Shown here one piece after another: positions 25,401 through 32,555 of a DNA stretch of 64,000 nucleotides. Each line of letters opens with the position of its first letter. Positions within the stretch are counted from its first letter, which is position 1. The notes under the pieces were generated by a model that worked only from the letters and a program-made list of their open reading frames with translations, had not been told where the DNA came from and searched no databases. Source of the stretch: M3007 sp044347755 (GTDB lineage Bacteria > Bacteroidota > Bacteroidia > Chitinophagales > Saprospiraceae); the NCBI GenBank assembly GCA_044347755.1, contig JBIKUE010000014.1, positions 1 to 64,000 on the forward strand, read 5' to 3'. A program made the translations under genes and the position numbers.

Positions 25401-26999
25401 CCAACCGGCGGCACTGGTCAGTTTAGTTATCTTTGGAATACAGGTGAAACCACCCAAAGCATCCAAAATCTGGCACCTGGAATCTACTCAGTGGTGATAA
25501 CAGATGAACTGGGATGTACCGCAGAACAAACGGTGGAAGTATCATCCTTCCTGTGTGCCATTTCTTCAGAAAACACAATTGTCCATGTGAGCTGCGCAGG
25601 TGCAGCGAATGGTTCGGTTACGGTGTCTCTGACTGGTGGAACAGCTCCATTTACCTATGTCTGGAATACAGGCGAAACTACGGCAACTATCTCCGGTCTT
25701 GTTGGTGGCATTTACACGGTAAATGTTGGAGATGCCAATGGTTGCGACTTTAGCACTTCTGCAACGATCAACGAGCCACAACCTTATGGCAACTGGAATG
25801 TGCAAACCGTGAATCCTGTTTGCCCGAACGAAGCGAATGGCTCTGCAACCGTATCTATTACAGGCGGTACGGAACCTTACAACTTCCTTTGGAGCAATGG
25901 TGCAACAGGTAATACCCTTTCCAATGCAACGGTTGGGGATTACTCCGTGCAGGTAACGGATGCTAATGGATGTCAATCCGCTACCTCCGTTTCCCTGACG
26001 TCTGCCGATAACCAGGCTCCAACCGTAACGGCACAAAACGGCACCGTAAATTTGGATGTGAACGGACAAGCCTCTGTTTCATTAGTAACCATTGGCGCTC
26101 AATTTGGTGATAACTGCGGCATTGCTGGCACTACGATTTCTCCATCAAGCTTTAATTGTCAGCAAATTGGCGATCAAACTGTAACCCTAACTGTTACGGA
26201 TCTTTCCGGTAATACAGCTAGTACAACTGTGGTGGTTAAAGTTGTTGACGATATAGTACCAGTACTTACCTGCCCTGCAAATATCGTAGCCTGTGCTAAC
26301 GATAATATCGTGACCTATGCATCACCGATTGCAGAAGACAACTGCCTGCTGGCTGGGAACGGCCAATGGAATCTGGATGGTTTGCCAAGCGGCTCTGAGT
26401 TCCCGGTTGGCGTAAACCCGGTTACCTATACCTATACAGATGCCAGTGGTAACGCCGGTTCATGTTCCTTTAACGTAACCATCACCAGTCCGATTTCTTT
26501 CACTAATATTCAAGTGAATAACGATATCAACGGACAGGGAGTTGGTTCCATTGATATAACCATTGATGGCGGTACAGGTCCATATTCCTATGTTTGGACA
26601 GATGCTACAGGCGCCGTTATTGCCAATTCACAGGATGTAACTGGTCTGTCTGAAGGTTCCTACAATGTTCAGGTTACAGATGCCAACGACTGTGTTTATG
26701 CATCCCTTGATAACAAGGTGGAGAACACCGTAGGCATAAAGGAACCAACCTGGCTCACAGGCATCAGCCTGCAACCAAACCCGGCTCAATCCTATACAAA
26801 TATTGTATTTGGCCGCCCGGTGAATGGTACCCTGGAAGTTTTGGTGATAGATGCTACTGGTCGTATATTGATTTCAGATATTAGCGAACAGGAGAGTGTG
26901 GTGCGCATCGATTGCTCCAACCTGCCTGGAGGCGTGTATACCCTTCGTTTCCGCACTGGTCAGGAAGTGGGCGCCCGCAAGCTGGTGATCAGCAGATAA
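22428..26999 (+). CDS. T9SS type A surface protein: thioredoxin-like domain fused to Ig-like and SprB repeats
   Basis: A 1523-residue secreted protein. A Sec signal (MKKIILLIMLIMLGWTSVYA) is followed by a thioredoxin-like domain to about residue 180, with redox motif WCGPC in FSATWCGPCWNY and a cis-Pro-like YFPTIFAVCPY. Next come two SprB-type units, five units of about 80 residues of the same Ig-like type as in the giant gene at 2269 (LNGTGSSSG..FTYQW..NGGNIVSG), and six more SprB units (CNGG.NGSA..GG..PY.Y.WSNG.TT..L..G.Y.V.VTD.N.C). A HYR-like pair (DNCGIAG..TVTLTVTDLSGN) and a last SprB unit follow. The end is a type A T9SS domain (LQPNPAQSYTNIVF..LPGGVYTLRFRTG). It probably sits on the cell surface; the redox domain may act on disulfides there. 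Confidence 0.92.
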   Translation: MKKIILLIMLIMLGWTSVYAQIPDGSIAPDWNATDLDGNSYNLYDMLDDGYTVFIDFSATWCGPCWNYHNSGALEQLYEEYGPDGSNEVRVFFMEGDAATNLNCLYGPSGCVGGTQGNWVAGTGYPIIHTQGPTIANSYQISYFPTIFAVCPYDRKVWEAGQLPTSGLVSFMQDKCAPPPLILDAQVLNHVKCYGTNTGSIDITPSGGVPPYTYSWSNNATTQDLNNIPAGSYTVTVNGRVGTVGTFNFDVDQPSDPLTLALESSSPVGCNGILGSATVAASGGWNANYTYKWQNGQNGETAFNLGVGNHIVSVTDDNFCTISFTVNMAPAVYPTAVIADPQVITCSQPTQQLNGTGSSSGPEFTYQWYASNGGNIVSGATTTTPTIDAAGSYTIQVTNTESTCASFASKQVSSNLDQPTADAGPAQSISCIVPQTTLQGSGSSGSNFSYSWSASNGGNIVSGGSSLTPVVNAVGTYTLKVTNNSNGCTQTSATTVTGIAPPVVNTAGGQINCIISSITLNTTTNAASPTYAWTGPNGYSSNERSPTVNVSGSYVVVVTDSITTCTSTATANVTTNTNAPGASATGNTLNCLTNSVVIYGSTPDTNAVYLWSGPNNFMSSLQNPTVNEPGTYGLVVTDTLNGCTSTASAPVNLDNAPPIASAATPGNLNCNTFQIQLNGTGSSQGANFSYSWTASNGGHIISGENTQTPLVDSAGTYTIVVNNTQNGCTQTAAVNLLQNNNVNANISAQSNVLCNGGANGSATASALGGNGVYQYAWSNGANTATANGLTAGTYVVVVTDTENCSATTSVEITQPALLSASASSTAQSAFGVNDGTATANPNGGTGAYTYDWSNGGTTQTITDLAPGNYNVVITDANGCTVAQSVTVNSFNCLLSASTTSNNVSCNGGNNGSAEVLVAAGAAPFTFIWSNGETTQSVNNLTAGTYTVKVTDDNLCPAEFTLNIGEPGVVAANATTTAESALGANDGTATANPTGGTGQFSYLWNTGETTQSIQNLAPGIYSVVITDELGCTAEQTVEVSSFLCAISSENTIVHVSCAGAANGSVTVSLTGGTAPFTYVWNTGETTATISGLVGGIYTVNVGDANGCDFSTSATINEPQPYGNWNVQTVNPVCPNEANGSATVSITGGTEPYNFLWSNGATGNTLSNATVGDYSVQVTDANGCQSATSVSLTSADNQAPTVTAQNGTVNLDVNGQASVSLVTIGAQFGDNCGIAGTTISPSSFNCQQIGDQTVTLTVTDLSGNTASTTVVVKVVDDIVPVLTCPANIVACANDNIVTYASPIAEDNCLLAGNGQWNLDGLPSGSEFPVGVNPVTYTYTDASGNAGSCSFNVTITSPISFTNIQVNNDINGQGVGSIDITIDGGTGPYSYVWTDATGAVIANSQDVTGLSEGSYNVQVTDANDCVYASLDNKVENTVGIKEPTWLTGISLQPNPAQSYTNIVFGRPVNGTLEVLVIDATGRILISDISEQESVVRIDCSNLPGGVYTLRFRTGQEVGARKLVISR

Positions 27000-27017
27000 C
27001 TACCGAGCTTTTTTCGG

Positions 27018-27056
27018 AAAAATGCCCGTCCGGTATGTGCCGCGACGGGCATTTTC
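27018..27056 (+). terminator. Terminator after the thioredoxin-SprB gene
   Basis: AAAATGCCCGTC pairs with GACGGGCATTTT around a 13-base loop, 19 bp after the stop codon. Confidence 0.8.
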
Positions 27057-27164
27057 ATTAAAAGGCGGTCTAATGGAGTTAAGTTAAAGGATGAAAAACA
27101 TTATTTGCTATCCTTGAATTATTTTACTTTCTTTGCCTCAGTATTTCACTTTTCAGCTTTTACC

Positions 27165-27548
27165 ATGAAAAATGTATTCTTTTTGTTCGCCTTCATAGCA
27201 TTGGTTTCTTCCTGCCAAAAGAAAACCGTGGATGAAGTTTATTTCGATGAAACCCCACTGCCTGCTCCATCTGGACTAGTGGCTGATTTTGTCATCAACC
27301 ATCAGAATGGTTCAGTAAACGAAAAGGATCCGGTATTGCTTACAAACCAATCGCAAAACGCAGTGTCGTATGAGTGGAATTTGGGAAATGGTGTTATCTC
27401 TACGGAGGCTACACCAAGTTTTGACTATCAAATGCACGGAATTTATACCATTACCCTAAAAGTGAAAGACATCAAGGGTAACATAAAGCAAACCAGCAAA
27501 AACATTACGGTGCTTTGTATTTTCGGTGGTGTCCCACACGATTTTTAA
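27165..27548 (+). CDS. PKD-domain lipoprotein
   Basis: A 127-residue lipoprotein: signal MKNVFFLFAFIALVSSC with lipobox VSSC-Q at residue 17, then a PKD-like beta-sandwich (ADFVINHQNGSVNEKDPVLL, VSYEWNLGNGVISTEATPSF, HGIYTITLKVKD). In PKD domains the WNFGDG motif is typical; here it is WNLGNG. The protein is short, with a single domain, so it is probably a surface or periplasmic binding module. The frame is open to 27105 but the extra residues do not improve the signal, so I start at 27165. Strong terminators lie on both sides, so it is monocistronic. Confidence 0.8.
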   Translation: MKNVFFLFAFIALVSSCQKKTVDEVYFDETPLPAPSGLVADFVINHQNGSVNEKDPVLLTNQSQNAVSYEWNLGNGVISTEATPSFDYQMHGIYTITLKVKDIKGNIKQTSKNITVLCIFGGVPHDF

Positions 27549-27563
27549 ATTCATATCCAACCT

Positions 27564-27612
27564 AAAAAAGCGCCGACCCGTCTATGCATAGCACGGGTCG
27601 GCGCTTTTTTAT
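27564..27612. terminator. Strong bidirectional terminator
   Basis: AAAAAAGCGCCGACCCGT pairs with ACGGGTCGGCGCTTTTTT around an 11-base loop. It lies between the PKD lipoprotein and the convergent 27640 gene and can serve both. Confidence 0.88.
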
Positions 27613-27639
27613 TTATAGATTGCAAATCTGATCTTTTGT

Positions 27640-27903
27640 TTACTCCTGGCTCTTTTTCCACTTATCCAATTGATCCCGGGATTGATCAGATAAGGTTGTC
27701 AGGTCAAATTCAATCCTGTTTAAGATGTCAAGTAGTGTGTTGATCCTGGCCTCGGTATCGAAAAATTTATTGACTACAGCAACTCTTCGGCTTTCCACGA
27801 TGCAATAACCGCTTTGAAAACTACCTTTTTCATACCGGACTGTGTAGTCCAGTTCATCAAAGATATCCTCCAGTTTTTTCAGTGTTGTTTGAGTATATCG
27901 CAT
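27640..27903 (-). CDS. Small conserved Bacteroidota protein (87 aa)
   Basis: An 87-residue cytoplasmic protein, MRYTQTTLKKLEDIFDELDY at the front and RINTLLDILNRIEFDLTTL near the end. I recognise the sequence type as a short hypothetical protein widespread in Bacteroidota (pattern TLKKLE..F...GYTVRYEKG.FQSGYC..E...VVVNKF...EARIN.L), but no function is known to me. It has an alpha-beta-beta-alpha look and no membrane segment. A -7 element (27944-27937) lies upstream on the same strand and overlaps the divergent promoter of the 28028 gene, so the two may be expressed in a linked way. Confidence 0.8.
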   Translation of the reverse strand: MRYTQTTLKKLEDIFDELDYTVRYEKGSFQSGYCIVESRRVAVVNKFFDTEARINTLLDILNRIEFDLTTLSDQSRDQLDKWKKSQE

Positions 27904-27927
27904 ATTGTGTCAAAATTTCGCAGCAAA

Positions 27928-27956
27928 TTTGTCGCGCAAAAATAACAGTAAGTTTG
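27928..27956 (+). promoter_or_regulatory. Overlapping divergent promoters (27640 and 28028 genes)
   Basis: Plus strand: TTTG at 27928-27931, a 17-bp spacer, TAAGTTTG at 27949-27956. Minus strand: TATTTTTG at 27944-27937. The two -7 elements are 5 bp apart, so the polymerases would compete. Confidence 0.6.
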
Positions 27957-28027
27957 GCGCTTGATCGGGATTTTTCCATCTCAGGTTCCTTATGGATGCT
28001 AACCATCATAAACACTTAAAAATTTAC

Positions 28028-28663
28028 ATGAAAAAGCATATTTTTTGGGCAATCATCGTCGTTTTTCCCTTGATTGTTGCCGCGCAGCCACGTTTTAAAG
28101 CAGGAGCAGTATTTGGGCTTACGGCTTCTCAAATCGATGGCGATTTATCTGCCGGCTACAATAAACTGGGCTTTCAGGGTGGTTTGAGGGTTATTTCCCG
28201 GTTAAAAGGTAAAACGGAAGCCAGTATGGAAATCCTGTTTTCCCAAAGGGGTTGTCAAAATGAATTGATCCCCAATGATTTCGATCCTAATCCGTTTGCA
28301 CTGACACTGAATTATGTAGAAGTGCCTATTCAATGGCATTTCAAGGATTGGCTGGTTGAATATGATGAAGAAAAATATAATTATTACAGGGTATCGTTCA
28401 ATGCCGGGTTGTCCTATGCACGCCTGATCAACTCCAAGGTAGATGATGATTTCAACTGGTTGAATAGTGTTGCTCCTGACTATCTGACCAGGAATGATCT
28501 GAGTATTGTACTGGGCGCTAATTTTTGGGCCAACCGGCATCTTGGATTCACTGTTCGCTGGAACCGTTCGCTGGTGTTACTGTACGATTCGCGCAAGGCC
28601 CCGCAAGGCGGGAAAAGCTGGAATCAGCATTGCCTGTATTTCCAGACTATTTATTTGCTCTAG
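28028..28663 (+). CDS. Outer-membrane beta-barrel protein, PorT-like
   Basis: A 211-residue protein with a Sec signal (MKKHIFWAIIVVFPLIVAAQ). The mature part has alternating hydrophobic strands ending in aromatic residues and a terminal strand CLYFQTIYLL, as expected for an 8-stranded outer-membrane barrel of the Bacteroidota PorT/OMP_b-brl_2 type. Diagnostic stretches are FKAGAVFGLTASQIDGD (typical of the N-terminal strand: G...G...SQ..GD), FSQRGCQNE and NYVEVPIQW (the LNYLE(I/V)P signature). I do not claim it is PorT of the T9SS itself, because many paralogues exist. The frame extends to 27992, but the promoter position favours 28028. Confidence 0.82.
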   Translation: MKKHIFWAIIVVFPLIVAAQPRFKAGAVFGLTASQIDGDLSAGYNKLGFQGGLRVISRLKGKTEASMEILFSQRGCQNELIPNDFDPNPFALTLNYVEVPIQWHFKDWLVEYDEEKYNYYRVSFNAGLSYARLINSKVDDDFNWLNSVAPDYLTRNDLSIVLGANFWANRHLGFTVRWNRSLVLLYDSRKAPQGGKSWNQHCLYFQTIYLL

Positions 28664-28664
28664 T

Positions 28665-28817
28665 GGTGAACCAATTTAGTAACAGAAAAACTGAAGTGAT
28701 GATTTTGGAGTTTGATTAGGCGTTTAGAGTGCGTTATGCGGGACATAATAAGCGATAAACAACGAAATCAGGCGCCAAAAGCAACCTTCAGTTTTTTAGC
28801 AACTAAGTTGGTTCACC
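28665..28817. repeat. Inverted repeat between the beta-barrel and DUF3298 genes
   Basis: The left arm (28665-28708) carries GGTGAACCAA and AAAACTGAAG; the right arm (28774-28817) carries the complements CTTCAGTTTT and TTGGTTCACC. About 35 of 44 positions pair. The 65-bp loop shows no ORF. It starts directly at the stop codon of the barrel gene. Confidence 0.7.
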
Positions 28818-28893
28818 TCTAGACGCGCTGTTGGAAAACTGCAATACCTGTTTTTTAAAGTTATTGCACTTTCTTACCTCCCTGGCATTGTTG

Positions 28894-28901
28894 TACCTTG
28901 C
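28894..28901 (+). promoter_or_regulatory. Possible -7 element of the DUF3298 lipoprotein gene
   Basis: TACCTTGC (28894-28901) is close to TAnnTTTG. It lies 23 bp before the ATG at 28924 and 8 bp before the alternative ATG at 28909, so it favours 28924. Confidence 0.35.
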
Positions 28902-28923
28902 AACGAAAATGCTCTGTGTTTTT

Positions 28924-29721
28924 ATGCAAAAAGTTTTCTCTTGTGCGGGCATGATTGCCTTTGTTTTGATGGTATGGACTTCCTGCGGGACTAAAGATCA
29001 GGCTTCTCAAAAAAAGACTGTTCTGCAAGCAGAAAGTAGCCTTTTCTCCAAAAGGAATTGTGTAGACGAGGCTAAAGGTGCTTGTGCTGACTTCATAGTT
29101 TCATATCCCATTTTTTCAGGGCATGACTCAGTTCTGGTGAAAGCATTGAATCAATCTGTTCAGGAATTTATAGTTAGTGCTGTAGGAGGTAATGGCCAGT
29201 TGCCATTTGCGGTCGCACTGGATTCTGCCAGTCAGCAATTCTTTGAGATGTTTAGGGCAGATGTCAGGGAACGACCTGAAATTGCTCTGGAATACACTAC
29301 CGAGATGAAGGATACCATACCTTTTTTGAACTCCAGGGTGGCCACCGTGCAAATGGATGGATATTCTTATACAGGCGGGGCACACGGCAATCCCTTTACT
29401 ATGCTGGTTTCATACGACCTTACCAAAGCAGCTAAACCACTTGAAATTACCGACTTAATTTCTGATACCACTGCGGTTAAGCCTGCTTTGGAAAAGGCCT
29501 ACAAGCTTTCCAAGGGATTGAAGGAAACGGACCTGCTTTCCGAAGTGGTGTATGCTGAAATCAAACAAATTCCGCTACCGGCCCAAATAGCAGTAGTAGC
29601 CAATGGCGTGGTGTTTTTTTATAACGCTTATGAAATAGCTCCTTATGCGGTTGGCTCAAGTGCCGTATTGCTTACTTGGGAGCAACTTGGCCCTCTGGCA
29701 GATAAAAATAAATGGCTGTAA
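28924..29721 (+). CDS. DUF4163/DUF3298 (RsiV-like) lipoprotein
   Basis: A 265-residue lipoprotein with signal MQKVFSCAGMIAFVLMVWTS and lipobox VWTSC-G. The N-terminal half is DUF4163-like (ISYP.F with FIVSYPIFSGHDSVLVKALN). The C-terminal half is DUF3298-like: YSYTGGAHGNPFTMLVSYDL (the YxGGAHG signature) and VVFFYNAYEIAPYAVGS (the F.Y..YEIAPYA.G signature). In Bacillus RsiV this fold binds lysozyme and acts as an anti-sigma factor; stand-alone copies are common in Bacteroidota and their ligand is unknown. No sigma factor gene is adjacent. It is followed by a hairpin repeat and the MGMT gene. Confidence 0.88.
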   Translation: MQKVFSCAGMIAFVLMVWTSCGTKDQASQKKTVLQAESSLFSKRNCVDEAKGACADFIVSYPIFSGHDSVLVKALNQSVQEFIVSAVGGNGQLPFAVALDSASQQFFEMFRADVRERPEIALEYTTEMKDTIPFLNSRVATVQMDGYSYTGGAHGNPFTMLVSYDLTKAAKPLEITDLISDTTAVKPALEKAYKLSKGLKETDLLSEVVYAEIKQIPLPAQIAVVANGVVFFYNAYEIAPYAVGSSAVLLTWEQLGPLADKNKWL

Positions 29722-29773
29722 CGGTAGACGGCCTACCGTCTACCGCCCGCCGTCTACCGTCCACCGTCCACCA
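29722..29773 (+). repeat. Word-like tandem and hairpin tract before the MGMT gene
   Basis: CGGTAGACGG (29722-29731) and CCGTCTACCG (29736-29745) form a perfect 10-bp stem. Further CCGTCTACCGT/CCACCGT copies follow up to the ATG at 29775. The same words occur at 42512-42533, in front of the histidine kinase stop. Confidence 0.75.
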
Positions 29774-29774
29774 T

Positions 29775-30290
29775 ATGCTAATACGTTACCTTATTCCAAC
29801 GCCTATTGGCCGAATGGAAATAGCCGGCAGTGAACTGGGGATACAATCTGTAAAGTTGTGTCAAAACCAGGAACAACCTGTTGAAATCGGAGTGCAGGAT
29901 GATGCTGTGTTGTTGGCGGATCACCCAGTGGCAGCCTGTGCCAGGCAATTGACGGAGTACTTTGCCGGAGCGAGGGAGGTTTTTGATTTGAAAATGGATT
30001 GGGGTGGGGCTCCGGAATTTCATAGGCAGGTTTGGGTGGAGTTGTTGAAAATTCCCTTTGGAAAAACCTCTACTTACTCAGCTATCGCCGAACAATTAAA
30101 CAATCCGGCTGCTGTACGGGCAGTGGGTATGGCAAACCGTAGCAATCCTATCGCTATTATTGTCCCTTGTCACCGGGTCATTGGAAAAGCAGGTGAATTG
30201 CGTGGATATTTTTATGGATTAGATACCAAGATGATGCTGCTCAGGCATGAAAATCCGCAAAGGTTTGCAGAACAGGGTGCGCTTTTTTAA
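29775..30290 (+). CDS. Methylated-DNA-protein-cysteine methyltransferase
   Basis: A 171-residue DNA repair protein that removes alkyl groups from O6-alkylguanine by transfer to its own cysteine. The active site is Cys132 in IIVPCHRVIG; the helix-turn-helix and arginine finger region is YSAIAEQLNNPAAVRAVGMA, and GYFYGLDTKMMLLRHE is the usual C-terminal active-site loop. Length and domain order fit Ogt/MGMT. The frame runs back to 29712, but those codons are the repeat tract, so the ATG at 29775 is the start. It is not in an obvious operon. Confidence 0.93.
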   Translation: MLIRYLIPTPIGRMEIAGSELGIQSVKLCQNQEQPVEIGVQDDAVLLADHPVAACARQLTEYFAGAREVFDLKMDWGGAPEFHRQVWVELLKIPFGKTSTYSAIAEQLNNPAAVRAVGMANRSNPIAIIVPCHRVIGKAGELRGYFYGLDTKMMLLRHENPQRFAEQGALF

Positions 30291-30442
30291 CAACTAAAGA
30301 TTGTTAAATAGCTTTGTCAAATTTTGAAAATGCCGTATCCTTGCCAAAAATTTTCAACCAAATTTCAAGGTTGCTGATATAATTTATTTTTGTATAAATT
30401 ATTGATTATCAGTAATTAATAATCTGAAATTGTTTTAAGTAA

Positions 30443-30470
30443 TTGGAAGTCTTACTTTTCAATATCTTTG
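30443..30470 (+). promoter_or_regulatory. rpoN promoter
   Basis: TTGG at 30443-30446 and TATCTTTG at 30463-30470 (about 16-bp spacer) resemble the Bacteroidota housekeeping promoter. They leave a leader of about 95 bases before the rpoN ATG at 30569. The rest of the gap 30291-30442 is A/T-rich with no recognisable feature. Confidence 0.5.
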
Positions 30471-30568
30471 GATTTGTAAAATTGGCCTTTTGTTTGTAGG
30501 CCGCTTTGCAAAGTCCAGTGTTGTAGAAGGCTCCAAGACAACTAATCGAAAACATCCCGAACCTTTCC

Positions 30569-32227
30569 ATGGCGTCTTCTTTCGGCCCTAAACAATCGCT
30601 TTCGCAAAAACTTCAGCAAAAGCTTTCTCCGCAGCAGATTCAACTGATGAAACTGCTGCAAATTCCTACAGCTACTTTGGAGCAACGTATTCAGGAAGAA
30701 CTGGAGGCTAATCCGGCGCTCGAGGAAGGTGACGATACAGCTGACCTCTCTGAAGGACTTAGCGATATGGATCTTTCAGACGCGGATCTTAGTTATTACG
30801 AACGTGAACAAAAAGCAGAAAGTGGCCAATCCGATGATGAGGCAGGTAATGACATTAGAGAGGAAGGGCTTGGTGAAATGGAACGGGAATCTGCAGATGA
30901 TTACGCAGACGATGATGACAGTGTAAGTCTTAGGGACGATGATGGTCCTGATTTAGATGATTACCTAATTGATTTTATTGAAGACGATCCCTCCACCTAC
31001 AAGACTCGTGATGAGGGCCGGGGCGACGACCAGGAGGATAAACAAGTGCCTCTGGCCTTTGAGAATTCATTTCATGAATACCTGGAGCAACAATTGGGGC
31101 TGCTCAAGTTGGAAGATGAACGTGAGCATGCCATTGCCTTGCAGGTGATAGGCTCCATAGACGACGATGGCTATTTGCGCCGGGAGCCCTCCGCCATGGT
31201 AGATGATCTCTTGTTTAGCCAAAATATCAGCACCCATGAAAAGGAGATCCGTCAAGTCCTGCACAAGATTCAACGATTTGACCCCCCGGGCGTGGGCGCG
31301 CGCGACTTGCGTGAATGCCTGTTGTTGCAACTACAACATCGGCTTAGGCAAGATGACGACTCCCTGACTTTGCAGGAAAAAACAGTGGTTCAAATTGCAC
31401 TTCGGATTATTGACCAATACTTCGACGAGTTTACCAAGAAGCACTACCCAAAACTTTGCCGCCAACTAAGCATAGATGAAGAAGATCTGCGGGATGCTAT
31501 TAATGAGATCCTTAAACTCAATCCCAAACCAGCAAGCGGATTTGCCAGCAAAAGTGACCGGGCCCATAATTATGTAGTACCTGATTTTATCGTTCAAAAC
31601 CGAGATGGCGAACTGGAGCTCACCCTGAATGCAAGAAACGCTCCGGATCTGAGGATCAACGACCAATATAGGGACATGTTGAAGGCTTTTCATGATGGCA
31701 GAAATGGCAAAAGGGCTAATAAAAAGGAAAAGGAGGCGGTGATGTTCATTAAGCAGAAAATTGATTCTGCCAAGTGGTTCATTGATGCCATTAAGCAACG
31801 ACAGCAAACTATGATGATGACCATGGGCGCCATCCTTAAATATCAGGAAGAGTTTTTTCTCACCGGCGACCAGAAGAAGATCAGGCCAATGATTTTAAAA
31901 GACGTTGCGGATGTAACCGGCCTGGATATTTCCACAGTGAGCAGGGTGGCCAATTCCAAGTATGTACAAACAGAATTCGGTACCAAACGCCTTAAAGAGT
32001 TTTTCTCTGAGAGTCTTAGTACACAGGATGGAGAAGAAGTTTCTACCCTCGAAGTAAAGAAAATCCTGGCTGAAGTCATTGGTGAAGAGCACAAACGTCG
32101 TCCGCTCTCCGACGAAAAACTGAAGTCCATTCTGCTAAAAAAAGGATATAATATTGCCCGCCGAACAGTGGCTAAATACCGGGAGCAACTCAATATTCCC
32201 GTTGCCAGGCTTCGTAAAGGGTTGTAA
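30569..32227 (+). CDS. rpoN: RNA polymerase sigma-54 factor
   Basis: A 552-residue sigma-54. Region I is the glutamine-rich SLSQKLQQKLSPQQIQLMKL (activator response). A long acidic region II follows (about residues 50-150, rich in Asp and Glu), then the core-binding region, the helix-turn-helix (DVTGLDISTVSRVANSKYVQ) and the RpoN box ARRTVAKYRE (530-539), which reads the -24 promoter element. All functional parts are present, so it should direct transcription from -24/-12 promoters with an AAA+ activator; no such activator is in the window. The acidic region is longer than in Proteobacteria. An inverted repeat follows the stop. Confidence 0.96.
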   Translation: MASSFGPKQSLSQKLQQKLSPQQIQLMKLLQIPTATLEQRIQEELEANPALEEGDDTADLSEGLSDMDLSDADLSYYEREQKAESGQSDDEAGNDIREEGLGEMERESADDYADDDDSVSLRDDDGPDLDDYLIDFIEDDPSTYKTRDEGRGDDQEDKQVPLAFENSFHEYLEQQLGLLKLEDEREHAIALQVIGSIDDDGYLRREPSAMVDDLLFSQNISTHEKEIRQVLHKIQRFDPPGVGARDLRECLLLQLQHRLRQDDDSLTLQEKTVVQIALRIIDQYFDEFTKKHYPKLCRQLSIDEEDLRDAINEILKLNPKPASGFASKSDRAHNYVVPDFIVQNRDGELELTLNARNAPDLRINDQYRDMLKAFHDGRNGKRANKKEKEAVMFIKQKIDSAKWFIDAIKQRQQTMMMTMGAILKYQEEFFLTGDQKKIRPMILKDVADVTGLDISTVSRVANSKYVQTEFGTKRLKEFFSESLSTQDGEEVSTLEVKKILAEVIGEEHKRRPLSDEKLKSILLKKGYNIARRTVAKYREQLNIPVARLRKGL

Positions 32228-32228
32228 G

Positions 32229-32455
32229 AGACTCCCTGCGAAAGTAGTTTTTTGTACTTTAGCAGCAGGTTCAATTTCAGACGTACATTAGACTTCCTGC
32301 GAAAGTGGTTTGGGGCCGTAAAACCGCCCTTTTTTCGCCTGTCTTTGTTAAATTTTTCGCCGAATATACCCGATTTCGACTGCAAAATTCGCCTTGACAG
32401 ACAAAAAACGGGCAGCTTTTCCTGCCCCAAACCACTTTTGCAGAAAGTCTGTTAG
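32229..32455. repeat. Inverted repeat with an extra direct copy after rpoN
   Basis: The arms 32290-32316 and 32424-32450 pair at 25 of 27 positions (core CCACTTT.GCAG and AAAGTGGTTTGGGGC). A direct copy of the left arm (AGACTCCCTGCGAAAGTAG) lies at 32229-32247. A weaker inner pairing is visible between about 32322-32341 and 32395-32414. The tract takes up most of the 328-bp gap, and no gene is seen in it. Confidence 0.7.
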
Positions 32456-32555
32456 AAATAATTGCGTTTAGTGTTATGTGTAACAATGTTGTTCAATAAC
32501 CGACTTACCTATTGGTTCCTGGGTTCAGGATCCAGGTCAAATCAACTTCTCAAAC

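Noticed and set aside
28028..28663. Naming the beta-barrel gene porT
   Set aside because: The fold fits, but PorT-like barrels are numerous in Bacteroidota and no other T9SS core gene is nearby.
28924..29721. Anti-sigma factor RsiV
   Set aside because: DUF4163/DUF3298 domains are present, but there is no cytoplasmic anti-sigma part and no sigma gene; it is a lipoprotein.
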